Origin: Actinomycetes bacterium
Lineage (GTDB): Bacteria > Actinomycetota > Acidimicrobiia > Acidimicrobiales > UBA8190
NCBI GenBank assembly: GCA_021798135.1
Contig: JAJZYI010000129.1
Span: 1-8,915 of the forward strand
DNA length: 8,915 nucleotides
Direction: 5' to 3'
Shown: positions 1 through 6,975 of the stretch, piece after piece
How the letters are laid out: the number at the start of each line of letters is the position of its first letter
How positions within the stretch are numbered: the first letter of the stretch is position 1
Made by a program: the position numbers and the translations under genes
Notes under the pieces: generated by a model
The model's input: only the letters and a program-made list of their open reading frames with translations
Database searches by the model: none
What the model was told of the DNA's origin: nothing

Positions 1-160
1 CGGCGCCGTTGCTGGTGGGGGCCGCCGGCGCCCGCGGCGGGCGTGCCGGCCGGCCCGGCCTCCGTCCGCCGCACATCCTACGGACACCGGGGCCTGGCGG
101 CCGGCCCGGCCCCCGCTGCCGGGCGAGCCTGGTCGCCGGCGCCGCGGCCCCAAGACCGGC

Positions 161-808
161 TCAGCCGGCGGGCTCGCGCCCGGTCGCCCCGGCGATGGCG
201 GACATCGCCATGCGGAGCAGCAGCCCGGCCATGGCGGGCCGCTCGAGCCGGGCGCTGTGCGGCGTGGAGTTGATGAGACCGAAGACGGCGTGTGCGGCTG
301 CGAGCGCCGTCGCGCCGTCGGTCCCGCCGCCGGCGGCGACGATGGCGTCGACCCAGATCTGCACGTAGGCGCGCTGCAGCCGGCGGACACGCCGCTGCTC
401 GGTCGGAGCGAGCGCGCCGAGGTCCCGGCTCTGCAGGACGATCAGCGTGGGGTTGTCGAGGGCGAAGGTCACGTGCCAGTCGACGAGGGCGTGGACGGCG
501 TCCCACCCCGTGGCGTCGACCAGCCGGGCCCGGCCCCCGGCCAGCAGCGACCGGCTCACGTCCACCAGCAGCGCGGACAGGATCGCCTCCTTGCTGCGGA
601 AGTACCGGTAGACGGCGGGACCGGTCATCCCTATCGCCGCCCCCAGGTCGTCGATGGAGGAGCCGTGGAAGCCGTGGGAGGCGAAGAGCTGCGCGGCGGC
701 AGCGAGGATCTGTGCCCGCCGGAGGTCGCTCGGACGGGCGGGGGAGGTGCTGCCGGCGGGCGCGCGGGGCGGGGCCATGGAGCCATGGTAGGTGGTCGAC
801 ACCGGCAT
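161..808 (-). CDS. TetR/AcrR-family transcriptional regulator, divergent from the leucine-catabolism operon
   Basis: Likely a DNA-binding repressor that senses a small molecule, plausibly a CoA thioester of the adjacent pathway. The 215-residue length is normal for TetR proteins. Residues about 33-79 form the TetR N-terminal domain: a first helix (AQILAAAAQLFASHGF), then helix-turn-helix residues SIDDLGAAIGMTGPAVYRYF and the following SKEAIL, all typical of the family. The rest is a helical ligand and dimerisation domain with no recognised subfamily motif. The first 28 residues are Pro/Ala/Ser-rich and precede the conserved domain. An internal ATG at 776-778 would give 205 residues and is equally credible, because neither start has a clear Shine-Dalgarno site; a leaderless mRNA is possible. 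The gene is transcribed away from the carboxylase operon and its start abuts operator-like palindromes, which suggests autoregulation and control of the operon. The family call is firm; ligand and target are inferred. Confidence 0.9.
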   Translation of the reverse strand: MPVSTTYHGSMAPPRAPAGSTSPARPSDLRRAQILAAAAQLFASHGFHGSSIDDLGAAIGMTGPAVYRYFRSKEAILSALLVDVSRSLLAGGRARLVDATGWDAVHALVDWHVTFALDNPTLIVLQSRDLGALAPTEQRRVRRLQRAYVQIWVDAIVAAGGGTDGATALAAAHAVFGLINSTPHSARLERPAMAGLLLRMAMSAIAGATGREPAG

Positions 809-846
809 GAACGATCGCTAACATGGTTGCTGTTAACGATCATTAA
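809..846. promoter_or_regulatory. Divergent control region with paired operator-like palindromes
   Basis: This is an unusually AT-rich patch between the regulator start and the operon. Arms at 810-822 and 832-844 form an inverted repeat matching at 11 of 13 positions around a 9-base spacer. It can also be read as two GATC-centred sites 25 bp apart: the right one, TTAACGATCATTAA (833-846), is a palindrome with a single mismatched pair, and the left one is centred on CGATCG (812-817). Dyads like this beside a TetR gene are typical operators. The left site touches the regulator's start codon, so occupancy could block its transcription. I could not place confident -35 and -10 boxes on either strand. 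The inverted repeat is seen; the operator role is inferred. Confidence 0.6.
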
Positions 847-872
847 TTCCGTTCTGGCGAGGAGCGTGGCCG

Positions 873-908
873 ATGGTCTCGCGCTGGCGCATGCGAAGCG
901 GGTGCTGA
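873..908 (+). CDS. Possible 11-codon leader ORF upstream of the carboxylase operon
   Basis: An ATG at 873 opens a reading frame encoding MVSRWRMRSGC and stops at TGA 906-908. A good Shine-Dalgarno sequence, GAGGAG at 859-864, sits 8 bases before the ATG. The stop lies 4 bases before the GTG start of the carboxylase beta subunit, which has only a GAGG placed too close (907-910) to serve as a normal site. Ribosomes finishing this ORF could re-initiate on the carboxylase gene. The peptide has no leucine codons, so classic leucine attenuation is not suggested. An ORF this short can occur by chance; the spacing on both sides is the only support. Confidence 0.3.
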   Translation: MVSRWRMRSGC

Positions 909-912
909 GGCG

Positions 913-2538
913 GTGAACGTCGACGACGACGTGCCCGTGCTGCGCAGCGGCGTCGACCTGTCGTCCGACGCCGCCCGCGCCAACGCCGAGGCCCACGCCG
1001 CGCTGGGACGCGAGCTGTCGGACAAGCTGGCGTGGGCTCGGGCCGGCGGCCCGGAGGAGTCGAGGCGCCGGCACGAGGAGCGGGGCAAGCTGCTGCCCAG
1101 GACGCGCGTCGAGCGGCTCCTCGACCCCGGCTCGCCGTTCCTGGAGCTCTCTGCGCTCGCCGCGCTCGGCATGTACGGTGACGACGCCCCCGCAGCCGGC
1201 ATCGTGACGGGGATCGGCCGGGTCGCCGGGCGCGCGTGCGTCGTGGTGGCCAACGACGCCACGGTGAAGGGCGGCACGTACTTCCCCATGACGGTGAAGA
1301 AGCACCTCCGCGCCCAGGAGGTCGCCTTGCAGAACCGCCTGCCGTGCATCTACCTGGTCGACTCGGGCGGTGCGTTCCTGCCCATGCAGGACGAGGTGTT
1401 CCCCGACCGGGAGCACTTCGGTCGGATCTTCTACAACCAGGCGACCATGTCGTCGATGGGGATCCCGCAGATCGCCGCGGTGCTCGGGTCGTGCACCGCC
1501 GGCGGTGCGTACGTGCCGGCGATGAGCGACGAGGCCGTCATCGTGCGCGGCCAGGGGACGATCTTCCTGGGCGGCCCACCCCTGGTCAAGGCGGCGACGG
1601 GCGAGGTGGTCACGGCAGAGGAGCTCGGCGGCGGCGAGCTGCACGCCCGGGTGTCGGGGGTGACCGACCACCTGGCCGAGGACGACGACGACGCCCTGCG
1701 CCGGGTCCGCGCCATCGTGGCAACGCTCGGCCCCAGGCCGAGCCCGCCGTGGGACGTGGCCGCCCCGGAGGAGCCCGCCGCGGACCCCGCCGGCATCACC
1801 GCGGTGGTGCCCACCGACTTCCGCACGCCCTACGAGGTCAGGGACCTCCTGGCCCACCTGGTCGACGGCAGCCGGTTCCTGGAGTTCAAGCGCGAGTTCG
1901 GCAGGACGCTGGTCACCGGCTTCGCCCGGATCCACGGCCATCCCGTGGGCATCGTGGCGAACCAGGGCGTCCTGTTCAGCGAGTCCGCCCTGAAGGGCGC
2001 GCACTTCGTCCAGCTCTGCGACCAGCGGCGGGTCCCCCTGGTCTTCCTCCAGAACATCAGCGGCTTCATGGTCGGACGCGACTACGAGGCGGGTGGCATC
2101 GCCAAGCACGGGGCCAAGATGGTGACGGCCGTCGCGTGCGCCCGGGTGCCGAAGTTCACCGTGGTGGTCGGCGGCTCGTTCGGCGCCGGGAACTACAGCA
2201 TGTGCGGACGGGCCTACGGGCCGCGCTTCCTGTGGACGTGGCCGAACGCCCGCATCTCCGTCATGGGCGGCGAGCAGGCCGCGTCGGTCCTGGCGACCGT
2301 GCGGCGGGACCAGATCGAGGGTTCCGGCCGGACCTGGTCCGCCGACGACGAGGAGGCGTTCAAGGCGCCGATCCGGGCCCAGTACGAGCAGCAGGGCCAC
2401 CCGTTCCACGCGACGGCGCGGCTGTGGGACGACGGGGTGATCCACCCCGCCGACACCAGGACGGTGCTGGCGCTGGGCCTGTCCGCCGCCGCCAACGCCC
2501 CGCTGGGTCCCGTGGCCTACGGGACCTTCCGGATGTGA
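913..2538 (+). CDS. accD1: Acyl-CoA carboxylase carboxyltransferase beta subunit, methylcrotonyl-CoA carboxylase type
   Basis: Transfers the carboxyl group from biotin to 3-methylcrotonyl-CoA, giving 3-methylglutaconyl-CoA in leucine breakdown. It acts in the cytoplasm in a complex with the alpha subunit encoded next. The 541 residues match the family. The N-terminal half contains ANDATVKGGTYFPMTVKKH and GSCTAGGAYVP (from residue 192). The C-terminal half has GGSFGAGNYSMCGRAYGP (from residue 420) followed by WPNARISVMGGEQAA. This last block is characteristic of methylcrotonyl- and geranyl-CoA carboxylases and differs from propionyl-CoA carboxylase. Geranyl-CoA carboxylase is the main alternative; the neighbours favour methylcrotonyl-CoA. 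The GTG at 913 is the first start after an in-frame stop at 844. The family N-terminus (VLRS) would also allow GTG 931. Neither has a well-spaced Shine-Dalgarno site, and a leader ORF ends just upstream. Confidence 0.95.
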   Translation: MNVDDDVPVLRSGVDLSSDAARANAEAHAALGRELSDKLAWARAGGPEESRRRHEERGKLLPRTRVERLLDPGSPFLELSALAALGMYGDDAPAAGIVTGIGRVAGRACVVVANDATVKGGTYFPMTVKKHLRAQEVALQNRLPCIYLVDSGGAFLPMQDEVFPDREHFGRIFYNQATMSSMGIPQIAAVLGSCTAGGAYVPAMSDEAVIVRGQGTIFLGGPPLVKAATGEVVTAEELGGGELHARVSGVTDHLAEDDDDALRRVRAIVATLGPRPSPPWDVAAPEEPAADPAGITAVVPTDFRTPYEVRDLLAHLVDGSRFLEFKREFGRTLVTGFARIHGHPVGIVANQGVLFSESALKGAHFVQLCDQRRVPLVFLQNISGFMVGRDYEAGGIAKHGAKMVTAVACARVPKFTVVVGGSFGAGNYSMCGRAYGPRFLWTWPNARISVMGGEQAASVLATVRRDQIEGSGRTWSADDEEAFKAPIRAQYEQQGHPFHATARLWDDGVIHPADTRTVLALGLSAAANAPLGPVAYGTFRM

Positions 2539-2552
2539 GGGCGGGGGAGCCG

Positions 2553-4862
2553 ATGTTCGACACCGTGCTGGTCGCCAACCGGGGCGAGATCGCCGTCCGG
2601 GTCCTGCGGACCCTCCGGCACCTCGGCATCCGCGGCGTCGCCGTCTACAGCGATGCCGACGCCGGCAGCCGGCACGTGGCGGAGGCCGACGAGGCCTACC
2701 GCATCGGTCCCGGGCCGGCGCTCGACAGCTACCTGCGCACGGACGCGATCCTCGGCGCGGCCGAGCGCAGCGGCGCCGACGCCGTCCACCCCGGGTACGG
2801 GTTCCTCTCCGAGCGGGCGTCGTTCGCCCGGGCGTGCGCGGCGGCCGGCGTGACGTTCATCGGCCCGCCCGCAGAGGCGATCGAGCTGATGGGCGACAAG
2901 ATCCGCGCCAAGCTCCTGGCCGCCGAGACCGGGGTCCCCGTCGTGCCCGGCCGTGCCGAGCCGGGGCTCACCGACGACGACCTCCTCGCCGCAGCAGGGG
3001 AGATCGGGTTCCCGGTCCTCCTCAAGCCCTCGGCCGGAGGAGGCGGCAAGGGCATGCACCGGGTGGACGACGCCAGCGCGCTCCGCGCCGCCATCGAGAC
3101 CGCCCGCCGCGAAGCGCGTGGGGCGTTCGGGGACGACAGCCTGTTCGTGGAGCGCTGGGTCGACCGGCCGCGCCACGTGGAGATCCAGGTGTTCGCCGAC
3201 CGGCACGGGGCGGTGGTGCACCTGGGCGAGCGCGAGTGCAGCCTGCAGCGGCGCCACCAGAAGATCGTGGAGGAGGCCCCCAGCCCGGCGCTCGACGACA
3301 CGACCAGGAAGGCCATGGCGGGCCACGCCGTCGCCCTCGCCCGCCGGTGCGGGTACGTCGGCGCGGGGACGGTGGAGTTCGTGGTCCCCTCGGCGAGCCC
3401 CGACACCTTCTACTTCCTCGAGATGAACACGCGGCTGCAGGTCGAGCACCCGGTCACGGAGCTGGTCACGGGCCTCGACCTGGTGGAGCTCCAGCTGCGC
3501 GTGGCCGCGGGCGAGCGGCTCCCGTTCGCCCAGGAAGAGGTGACGTGGCGCGGCCACGCCGTCGAGGCCCGGGTGTACGCCGAGGACCCGGCCAGCGGGT
3601 TCCTGCCGACCGGCGGTCCCGTGCTCGCCTGCGCGGAGCCGGCCGGGCCCGGGGTCAGGGTGGACTCGGGCATCGGCGCCGGCACCACGGTGAGCACGCT
3701 GTACGACCCGATGCTGGCGAAGGTGGTGGCGTGGGCACCCGAGCGCGACGGGGCGCGCCGCCGGCTCCGCAGGGCCCTGGGCCAGACGGCAGTGCTGGGG
3801 CTGCGCACCAACGTCGCCTTCCTGCGGAGCCTGCTCGCCGACGCGGACGTCGTCGCCGGGACGCTCGACACCGGACTGGTCGACCGCCACGCCGCCAGCG
3901 TCCTCGGCACCGGCACCGGCACCGGCACCGGCGGCGCGGGGAGCGGTGGGGCGGACCGCGGTGGGGACGACCCGCAGCTCGGAGCGGGCCGGCATGCCCT
4001 CGGAGCCGTCGGGCCCCTCGTGGCCGCGGCGGTGGCCGACGCCACGGACCGGACGACCGCCCTTGCCGGTCCGTCCGAGTCCCGAGCCGACCGCTGGCAG
4101 GTCGCGGACGGGTGGCGGCTCGGCGAGCGCGCCTGGGACGTCCGGCGCTACGAGGTGGACGGCGGGCGGCCCGTGACGGTGCGGGTCCGCCGCGCCGCGG
4201 CGGCGGGGGACGAGCCCGGCGCCTGGGACGTCGAGATCGACGGACCCGACGGCATCGTGGCCGTCGACGGCGCGCGCGTGTCGACGGACGGGGCACGGCT
4301 CACGCTCGCCGCCTGCGGGCGGACGCGCCACTTCCTCCACGCCCGGCAGGGCACGGCGCGCTGGCTCGGCTCCGGCGGGACGGCGTGGTCGCTGCGCGCG
4401 GCGCGCAGCACGCCCGGCAGCCGAGGTGGCGAGGGAACCGGCGGCACCGGCGGTGCGGTGCGCAGCCCGATGCCGGGACAGGTGGCGGCCGTCGCCGTGG
4501 CCCCCGGCGACGTCGTCGCCGCCGGTGACCCCCTCGTGATGGTCGAGGCGATGAAGATGGAGCACACGCTGTCGGCGCCCGTGGACGGGGTGGTGACCGA
4601 GGTGGCCGCCGAGGTCGGCGCGCAGGTCGGCATGGACGAGGTCCTCGTGGTGGTGTCGTCGGCGCGACCGGGCACGCCGGGCACGTCGGAGGCGCCGGGC
4701 ACGCCGGGCACGTCGGAGGCGCCGGGCGCTCCGGGCACGTCGGAGGCGCCGGGCGCTCCGGGCACGTCGGAGGCGCCGGGCGCTCCGGGAACGTCGGAGG
4801 CGCCGGGTGCGCCCGCCGGCGCCGACGGGCGGCACCGGCGGGCCGGGGACGGTGCACGGTGA
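2553..4862 (+). CDS. accA1: Acyl-CoA carboxylase alpha subunit: biotin carboxylase plus biotin carrier, with a repetitive C-terminal tail
   Basis: Carboxylates its own biotin using ATP and bicarbonate and presents it to the beta subunit. It has 769 residues. The biotin carboxylase spans about 1-448, with VANRGEIAVR at the N-terminus, the glycine-rich ATP loop GGGGKGM (Lys166) and the active-site stretch EMNTRLQVEH (Glu290, Asn292, Arg294). A Gly/Thr-rich linker follows from 452. A less conserved bridging region covers roughly 500-620. The biotinyl domain covers about 635-702, with EAMKMEH and the biotin-accepting Lys668. The domain should end near 702, but the protein continues for about 67 residues, mostly five copies of a nine-residue repeat (707-751), which is unusual. 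The ATG at 2553 follows GGGGGAG (2543-2549) and begins directly with the conserved domain. It lies 14 bp after the beta subunit, and its end overlaps the lyase start by four bases. Confidence 0.95.
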   Translation: MFDTVLVANRGEIAVRVLRTLRHLGIRGVAVYSDADAGSRHVAEADEAYRIGPGPALDSYLRTDAILGAAERSGADAVHPGYGFLSERASFARACAAAGVTFIGPPAEAIELMGDKIRAKLLAAETGVPVVPGRAEPGLTDDDLLAAAGEIGFPVLLKPSAGGGGKGMHRVDDASALRAAIETARREARGAFGDDSLFVERWVDRPRHVEIQVFADRHGAVVHLGERECSLQRRHQKIVEEAPSPALDDTTRKAMAGHAVALARRCGYVGAGTVEFVVPSASPDTFYFLEMNTRLQVEHPVTELVTGLDLVELQLRVAAGERLPFAQEEVTWRGHAVEARVYAEDPASGFLPTGGPVLACAEPAGPGVRVDSGIGAGTTVSTLYDPMLAKVVAWAPERDGARRRLRRALGQTAVLGLRTNVAFLRSLLADADVVAGTLDTGLVDRHAASVLGTGTGTGTGGAGSGGADRGGDDPQLGAGRHALGAVGPLVAAAVADATDRTTALAGPSESRADRWQVADGWRLGERAWDVRRYEVDGGRPVTVRVRRAAAAGDEPGAWDVEIDGPDGIVAVDGARVSTDGARLTLAACGRTRHFLHARQGTARWLGSGGTAWSLRAARSTPGSRGGEGTGGTGGAVRSPMPGQVAAVAVAPGDVVAAGDPLVMVEAMKMEHTLSAPVDGVVTEVAAEVGAQVGMDEVLVVVSSARPGTPGTSEAPGTPGTSEAPGAPGTSEAPGAPGTSEAPGAPGTSEAPGAPAGADGRHRRAGDGAR
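3906..3929 (+). repeat. Four tandem GGCACC hexamers in the interdomain linker of the alpha subunit
   Basis: Four perfect copies of GGCACC encode a Gly-Thr run (residues 452-459), followed by a Gly-rich stretch (GGAGSGGADRGG). They sit where the biotin carboxylase domain ends and the bridging region begins, so they probably form a flexible linker. The unit is a multiple of three, so a copy-number change would keep the reading frame. Low-complexity hexamers are common in DNA of this composition. Confidence 0.85.
4671..4805 (+). repeat. Five tandem 27-bp repeats encoding the C-terminal tail of the alpha subunit
   Basis: Five consecutive 27-bp units start at 4671, 4698, 4725, 4752 and 4779. Copies 1 and 2 are identical and encode GTPGTSEAP. 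Copies 3 and 4 are identical and encode GAPGTSEAP. Copy 5 encodes the same as 3 and 4, with one synonymous change (GGC to GGA). A partial GAP follows. The near-identity at DNA level points to recent slippage or unequal crossing-over rather than old divergence. The tail is rich in Pro, Gly, Thr, Ser, Ala and Glu and is expected to be disordered. The array ends 53 bases before the start codon of the next gene. Confidence 0.95.
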
Positions 4863-5803
4863 GCGGGCAGGGGTTCGGCCGCGTGCCGCTGCCCGGCCTC
4901 CCCCGGCGGGTGGTCGTGCACGACGTCGGCCCGCGCGACGGCCTGCAGAACGAGGCGGCCTTCGTCCCCACCGCGGTGAAGGCCGAGCTCGTGCGCCGCC
5001 TGTACGACGCAGGACTGCCGTCCGTGGAGGTCACGAGCTTCGTCCTGCCCGAGTGGGTCCCGCAGCTCGCCGACGCCGAGGAGCTCGTCGCCGCGCTCCC
5101 CGGCGACGCGCTCGAGCGCTCGACGGTGCTCGTGCCGAACCGCCGCGGCCTGGACCGGGCCCTGGCGTGCGGGGTGCGGCGCGTCGCCGTGTTCGCTAGC
5201 GCCACGGAGTCCTTCTCGGCTCGGAACCTGAACCGCACGATCGGCGAGTCGCTGGCCATGTGCGCCCCCGTGGTCGCGCGGGCGACCGCCGCCGGCGCCA
5301 CCGTGCGAGCGTACGTGTCGATGTGCTTCGGCGATCCCTGGGAGGGCGCGGTGGCGCCGGCAGACGTCGTCTCGGTCGGCTGCCGCCTGCTCGACATGGG
5401 CTGCTCCGAGCTGAGCCTCGGCGACACCACCGGCGTGGCCACGCCGGGCCAGGTGGTCGCCGTGCTCGACGCCCTCGGCGACGCCGGCGTGGCGGTCGAG
5501 CGCATCGCCGTGCACTTCCACGACACCTACGGCCAGGCGCTCGCCAACACGCTCGTCGCCCTGCAGCACGGCGTGACGACCGTCGACGCCAGCGCTGGCG
5601 GGCTCGGCGGCTGCCCCTACGCGCTCGGGGCGACGGGCAACCTCGCCACCGAGGACCTCGCGTGGCAGCTCGCCGGCCTCGGCGTCGAGACCGGCGTCGA
5701 CCTCGACCGGCTCGTCGAGACCAGCCGCTGGCTCGCCGGGCATCTCGGCCGCCCCAGCCCCTCCCGGGTGGTCGCGGCGCGAAGCGCAGGAAGGAACCGA
5801 TGA
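4859..5803 (+). CDS. mvaB: Hydroxymethylglutaryl-CoA lyase
   Basis: Cleaves (S)-3-hydroxy-3-methylglutaryl-CoA to acetyl-CoA and acetoacetate, the last carbon-breaking step of leucine degradation, with a divalent metal. The 314 residues form one HMGL-like TIM barrel. Visible motifs are VGPRDGLQNE (catalytic Arg26 and metal-binding Asp27), ASATESFSARNLN, SLGDTTG, the metal ligands in HFHDTYGQ (His219, His221) and the lyase signature GGLGGCPYA with active-site Cys252. This last motif separates true HMG-CoA lyases from isopropylmalate and homocitrate synthases. The GTG start at 4859 overlaps the TGA of the alpha subunit by four bases (GTGA), with GGGGA at 4845-4849 as a likely ribosome site. Its end overlaps the dehydrogenase start in an ATGA. 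The product acetoacetate fits the CoA-transferase genes downstream. Confidence 0.95.
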   Translation: MSGQGFGRVPLPGLPRRVVVHDVGPRDGLQNEAAFVPTAVKAELVRRLYDAGLPSVEVTSFVLPEWVPQLADAEELVAALPGDALERSTVLVPNRRGLDRALACGVRRVAVFASATESFSARNLNRTIGESLAMCAPVVARATAAGATVRAYVSMCFGDPWEGAVAPADVVSVGCRLLDMGCSELSLGDTTGVATPGQVVAVLDALGDAGVAVERIAVHFHDTYGQALANTLVALQHGVTTVDASAGGLGGCPYALGATGNLATEDLAWQLAGLGVETGVDLDRLVETSRWLAGHLGRPSPSRVVAARSAGRNR

Positions 5804-6972
5804 CCTCGAACGCCGCACCCCCAGCATCCCGGCTTTCCGACGAGCACCAGGAGCTCCGCAGGACGGTGGAGCGCTTCGCCCGCTCGGAGGTGGCCCCGGT
5901 CATCGGCGACTACTACGAGCGCAAGGCCTTCCCGTACGAGCTGGTGGCGCGGATGGGGGCGCTCGGGCTCTTCGGCCTGCCCTTCCCCGAGGACTACGGC
6001 GGCATGGGCGGCGACTACTTCGCCCTCTGCCTGGCGCTCGAGGAGCTGGCCCGGGTCGACTCGTCGGTCGCCATCACCCTCGAGGCCGGTGTGGGGCTCG
6101 GTGCCATGCCCATCTACCGGTTCGGGACCGAGGAGCAGCGGCGGCAGTGGCTCCCCCGGCTGTGCGCGGGCACCATGCTCGGCGCCTTCGGCCTGACCGA
6201 GCCCGACGGCGGGACCGACGCCGGCGCCACCCGGACGACCGCCCGGCGCGAGGGCGACGCATGGGTCGTGAACGGGACCAAGGCGTTCATCACCAACTCC
6301 GGGACCGACATCACCGGGTTGGTCACCGTGACGGCCGTGACGAGCGGGCCGGGCGAGCCGAAGGCCATCTCCGCCATCATCGTGCCGGCGGGGACCCCCG
6401 GGTTCACGGTGGCGCCGCAGTACTCCAAGGTGGGCTGGTCGGCGTCCGACACCCACGAGCTGTCCTTCGTGGACTGCCGGGTGCCGGCGGCGAACCTGCT
6501 CGGCGAGGAGGGCCGCGGGTACGCGCAGTTCCTGCAGATCCTGGACGAGGGGCGGATCGCCATCGCCGCGCTGTCCACCGGCCTCGCCCAGGGGTGCATC
6601 GACGAGTGCCGGCGCTACGCGGCGGAGCGGCACGCCTTCGGGCGGTCGATCGGCCAGTACCAGGCCATCCAGTTCAAGCTCGCCGACATGGAGGTCCGGG
6701 CGCACACGGCGCGCCTCGCCTACTACGAGGCGGCACGGCTGATGGCTGCGGGCGAGCGGTTCAAGAAGGAAGCGGCCATCGCCAAGCTGGTCGCCTCCGA
6801 GGCGGCGATGGCCAACGCCCGCGAGGCCACGCAGGTCTTCGGCGGGTACGGGTTCATGAACGAGACGCCGGTCGGCAGGTTCTACCGCGACGCCAAGATC
6901 CTGGAGGTCGGCGAGGGGACGTCGGAGGTGCAGCGCATGCTGATCGCCCGCGAGATGGGTGTCGGGGGGTAG
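5800..6972 (+). CDS. Acyl-CoA dehydrogenase, probably short/branched-chain (isovaleryl-CoA oxidising)
   Basis: FAD-dependent oxidation of an acyl-CoA to the 2-enoyl-CoA, passing electrons to electron-transfer flavoprotein. By context the substrate is isovaleryl-CoA, giving 3-methylcrotonyl-CoA for the carboxylase. The 390 residues cover the full family fold: the N-terminal helical domain (LPFPEDYGGMGGDY), the middle strand domain with the flavin/substrate motif AFGLTEPDGGTDAG and FITNSG, and the C-terminal domain with RHAFGRSIGQYQAIQFKLADM, QVFGGYGF and EVGEGTSEVQRMLIAR. Glu372 in the GEGTS motif occupies the usual catalytic-base position, whereas mammalian isovaleryl-CoA dehydrogenase uses a glutamate at another site; the equivalent here is Gly251. 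This looks more like the actinobacterial FadE19/AcdH type, which may accept several branched substrates. The ATG at 5800 overlaps the previous stop and has a strong AGGAAGGA at 5788-5795. Confidence 0.93.
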   Translation: MTSNAAPPASRLSDEHQELRRTVERFARSEVAPVIGDYYERKAFPYELVARMGALGLFGLPFPEDYGGMGGDYFALCLALEELARVDSSVAITLEAGVGLGAMPIYRFGTEEQRRQWLPRLCAGTMLGAFGLTEPDGGTDAGATRTTARREGDAWVVNGTKAFITNSGTDITGLVTVTAVTSGPGEPKAISAIIVPAGTPGFTVAPQYSKVGWSASDTHELSFVDCRVPAANLLGEEGRGYAQFLQILDEGRIAIAALSTGLAQGCIDECRRYAAERHAFGRSIGQYQAIQFKLADMEVRAHTARLAYYEAARLMAAGERFKKEAAIAKLVASEAAMANAREATQVFGGYGFMNETPVGRFYRDAKILEVGEGTSEVQRMLIAREMGVGG

Positions 6973-6975
6973 GTC

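Noticed and set aside
1..160. Possible gene end or terminator downstream of the TetR gene, including two copies of GGCCGGCCCGGCC (48-60 and 99-111).
   Set aside because: No frame here gives a recognisable protein. The short GC dyads are expected by chance at this composition and no T-run follows on either strand.
257..916. A 219-codon plus-strand open frame opposite the TetR gene that ends just inside the carboxylase start.
   Set aside because: It is antisense to a clear TetR domain and its translation shows no motif; it is a shadow frame.
913..2538. Propionyl-CoA or acetyl-CoA carboxylase beta subunit as the identity of this carboxylase.
   Set aside because: The C-terminal block with NYSMCGRAYGP and WPNARISVMGGEQAA is of the methylcrotonyl/geranyl type, and the neighbouring HMG-CoA lyase fits the former.
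2517..4835. A 772-codon open frame on the minus strand opposite the alpha subunit, and similar long antisense frames elsewhere (for example 631-2445, 4148-5827, 5617-7641).
   Set aside because: GC-rich codons with few AT-rich stops leave long open antisense frames. Their translations are Arg/Ala/Pro/Gly-rich without any recognisable domain, while the plus strand carries complete conserved enzymes.
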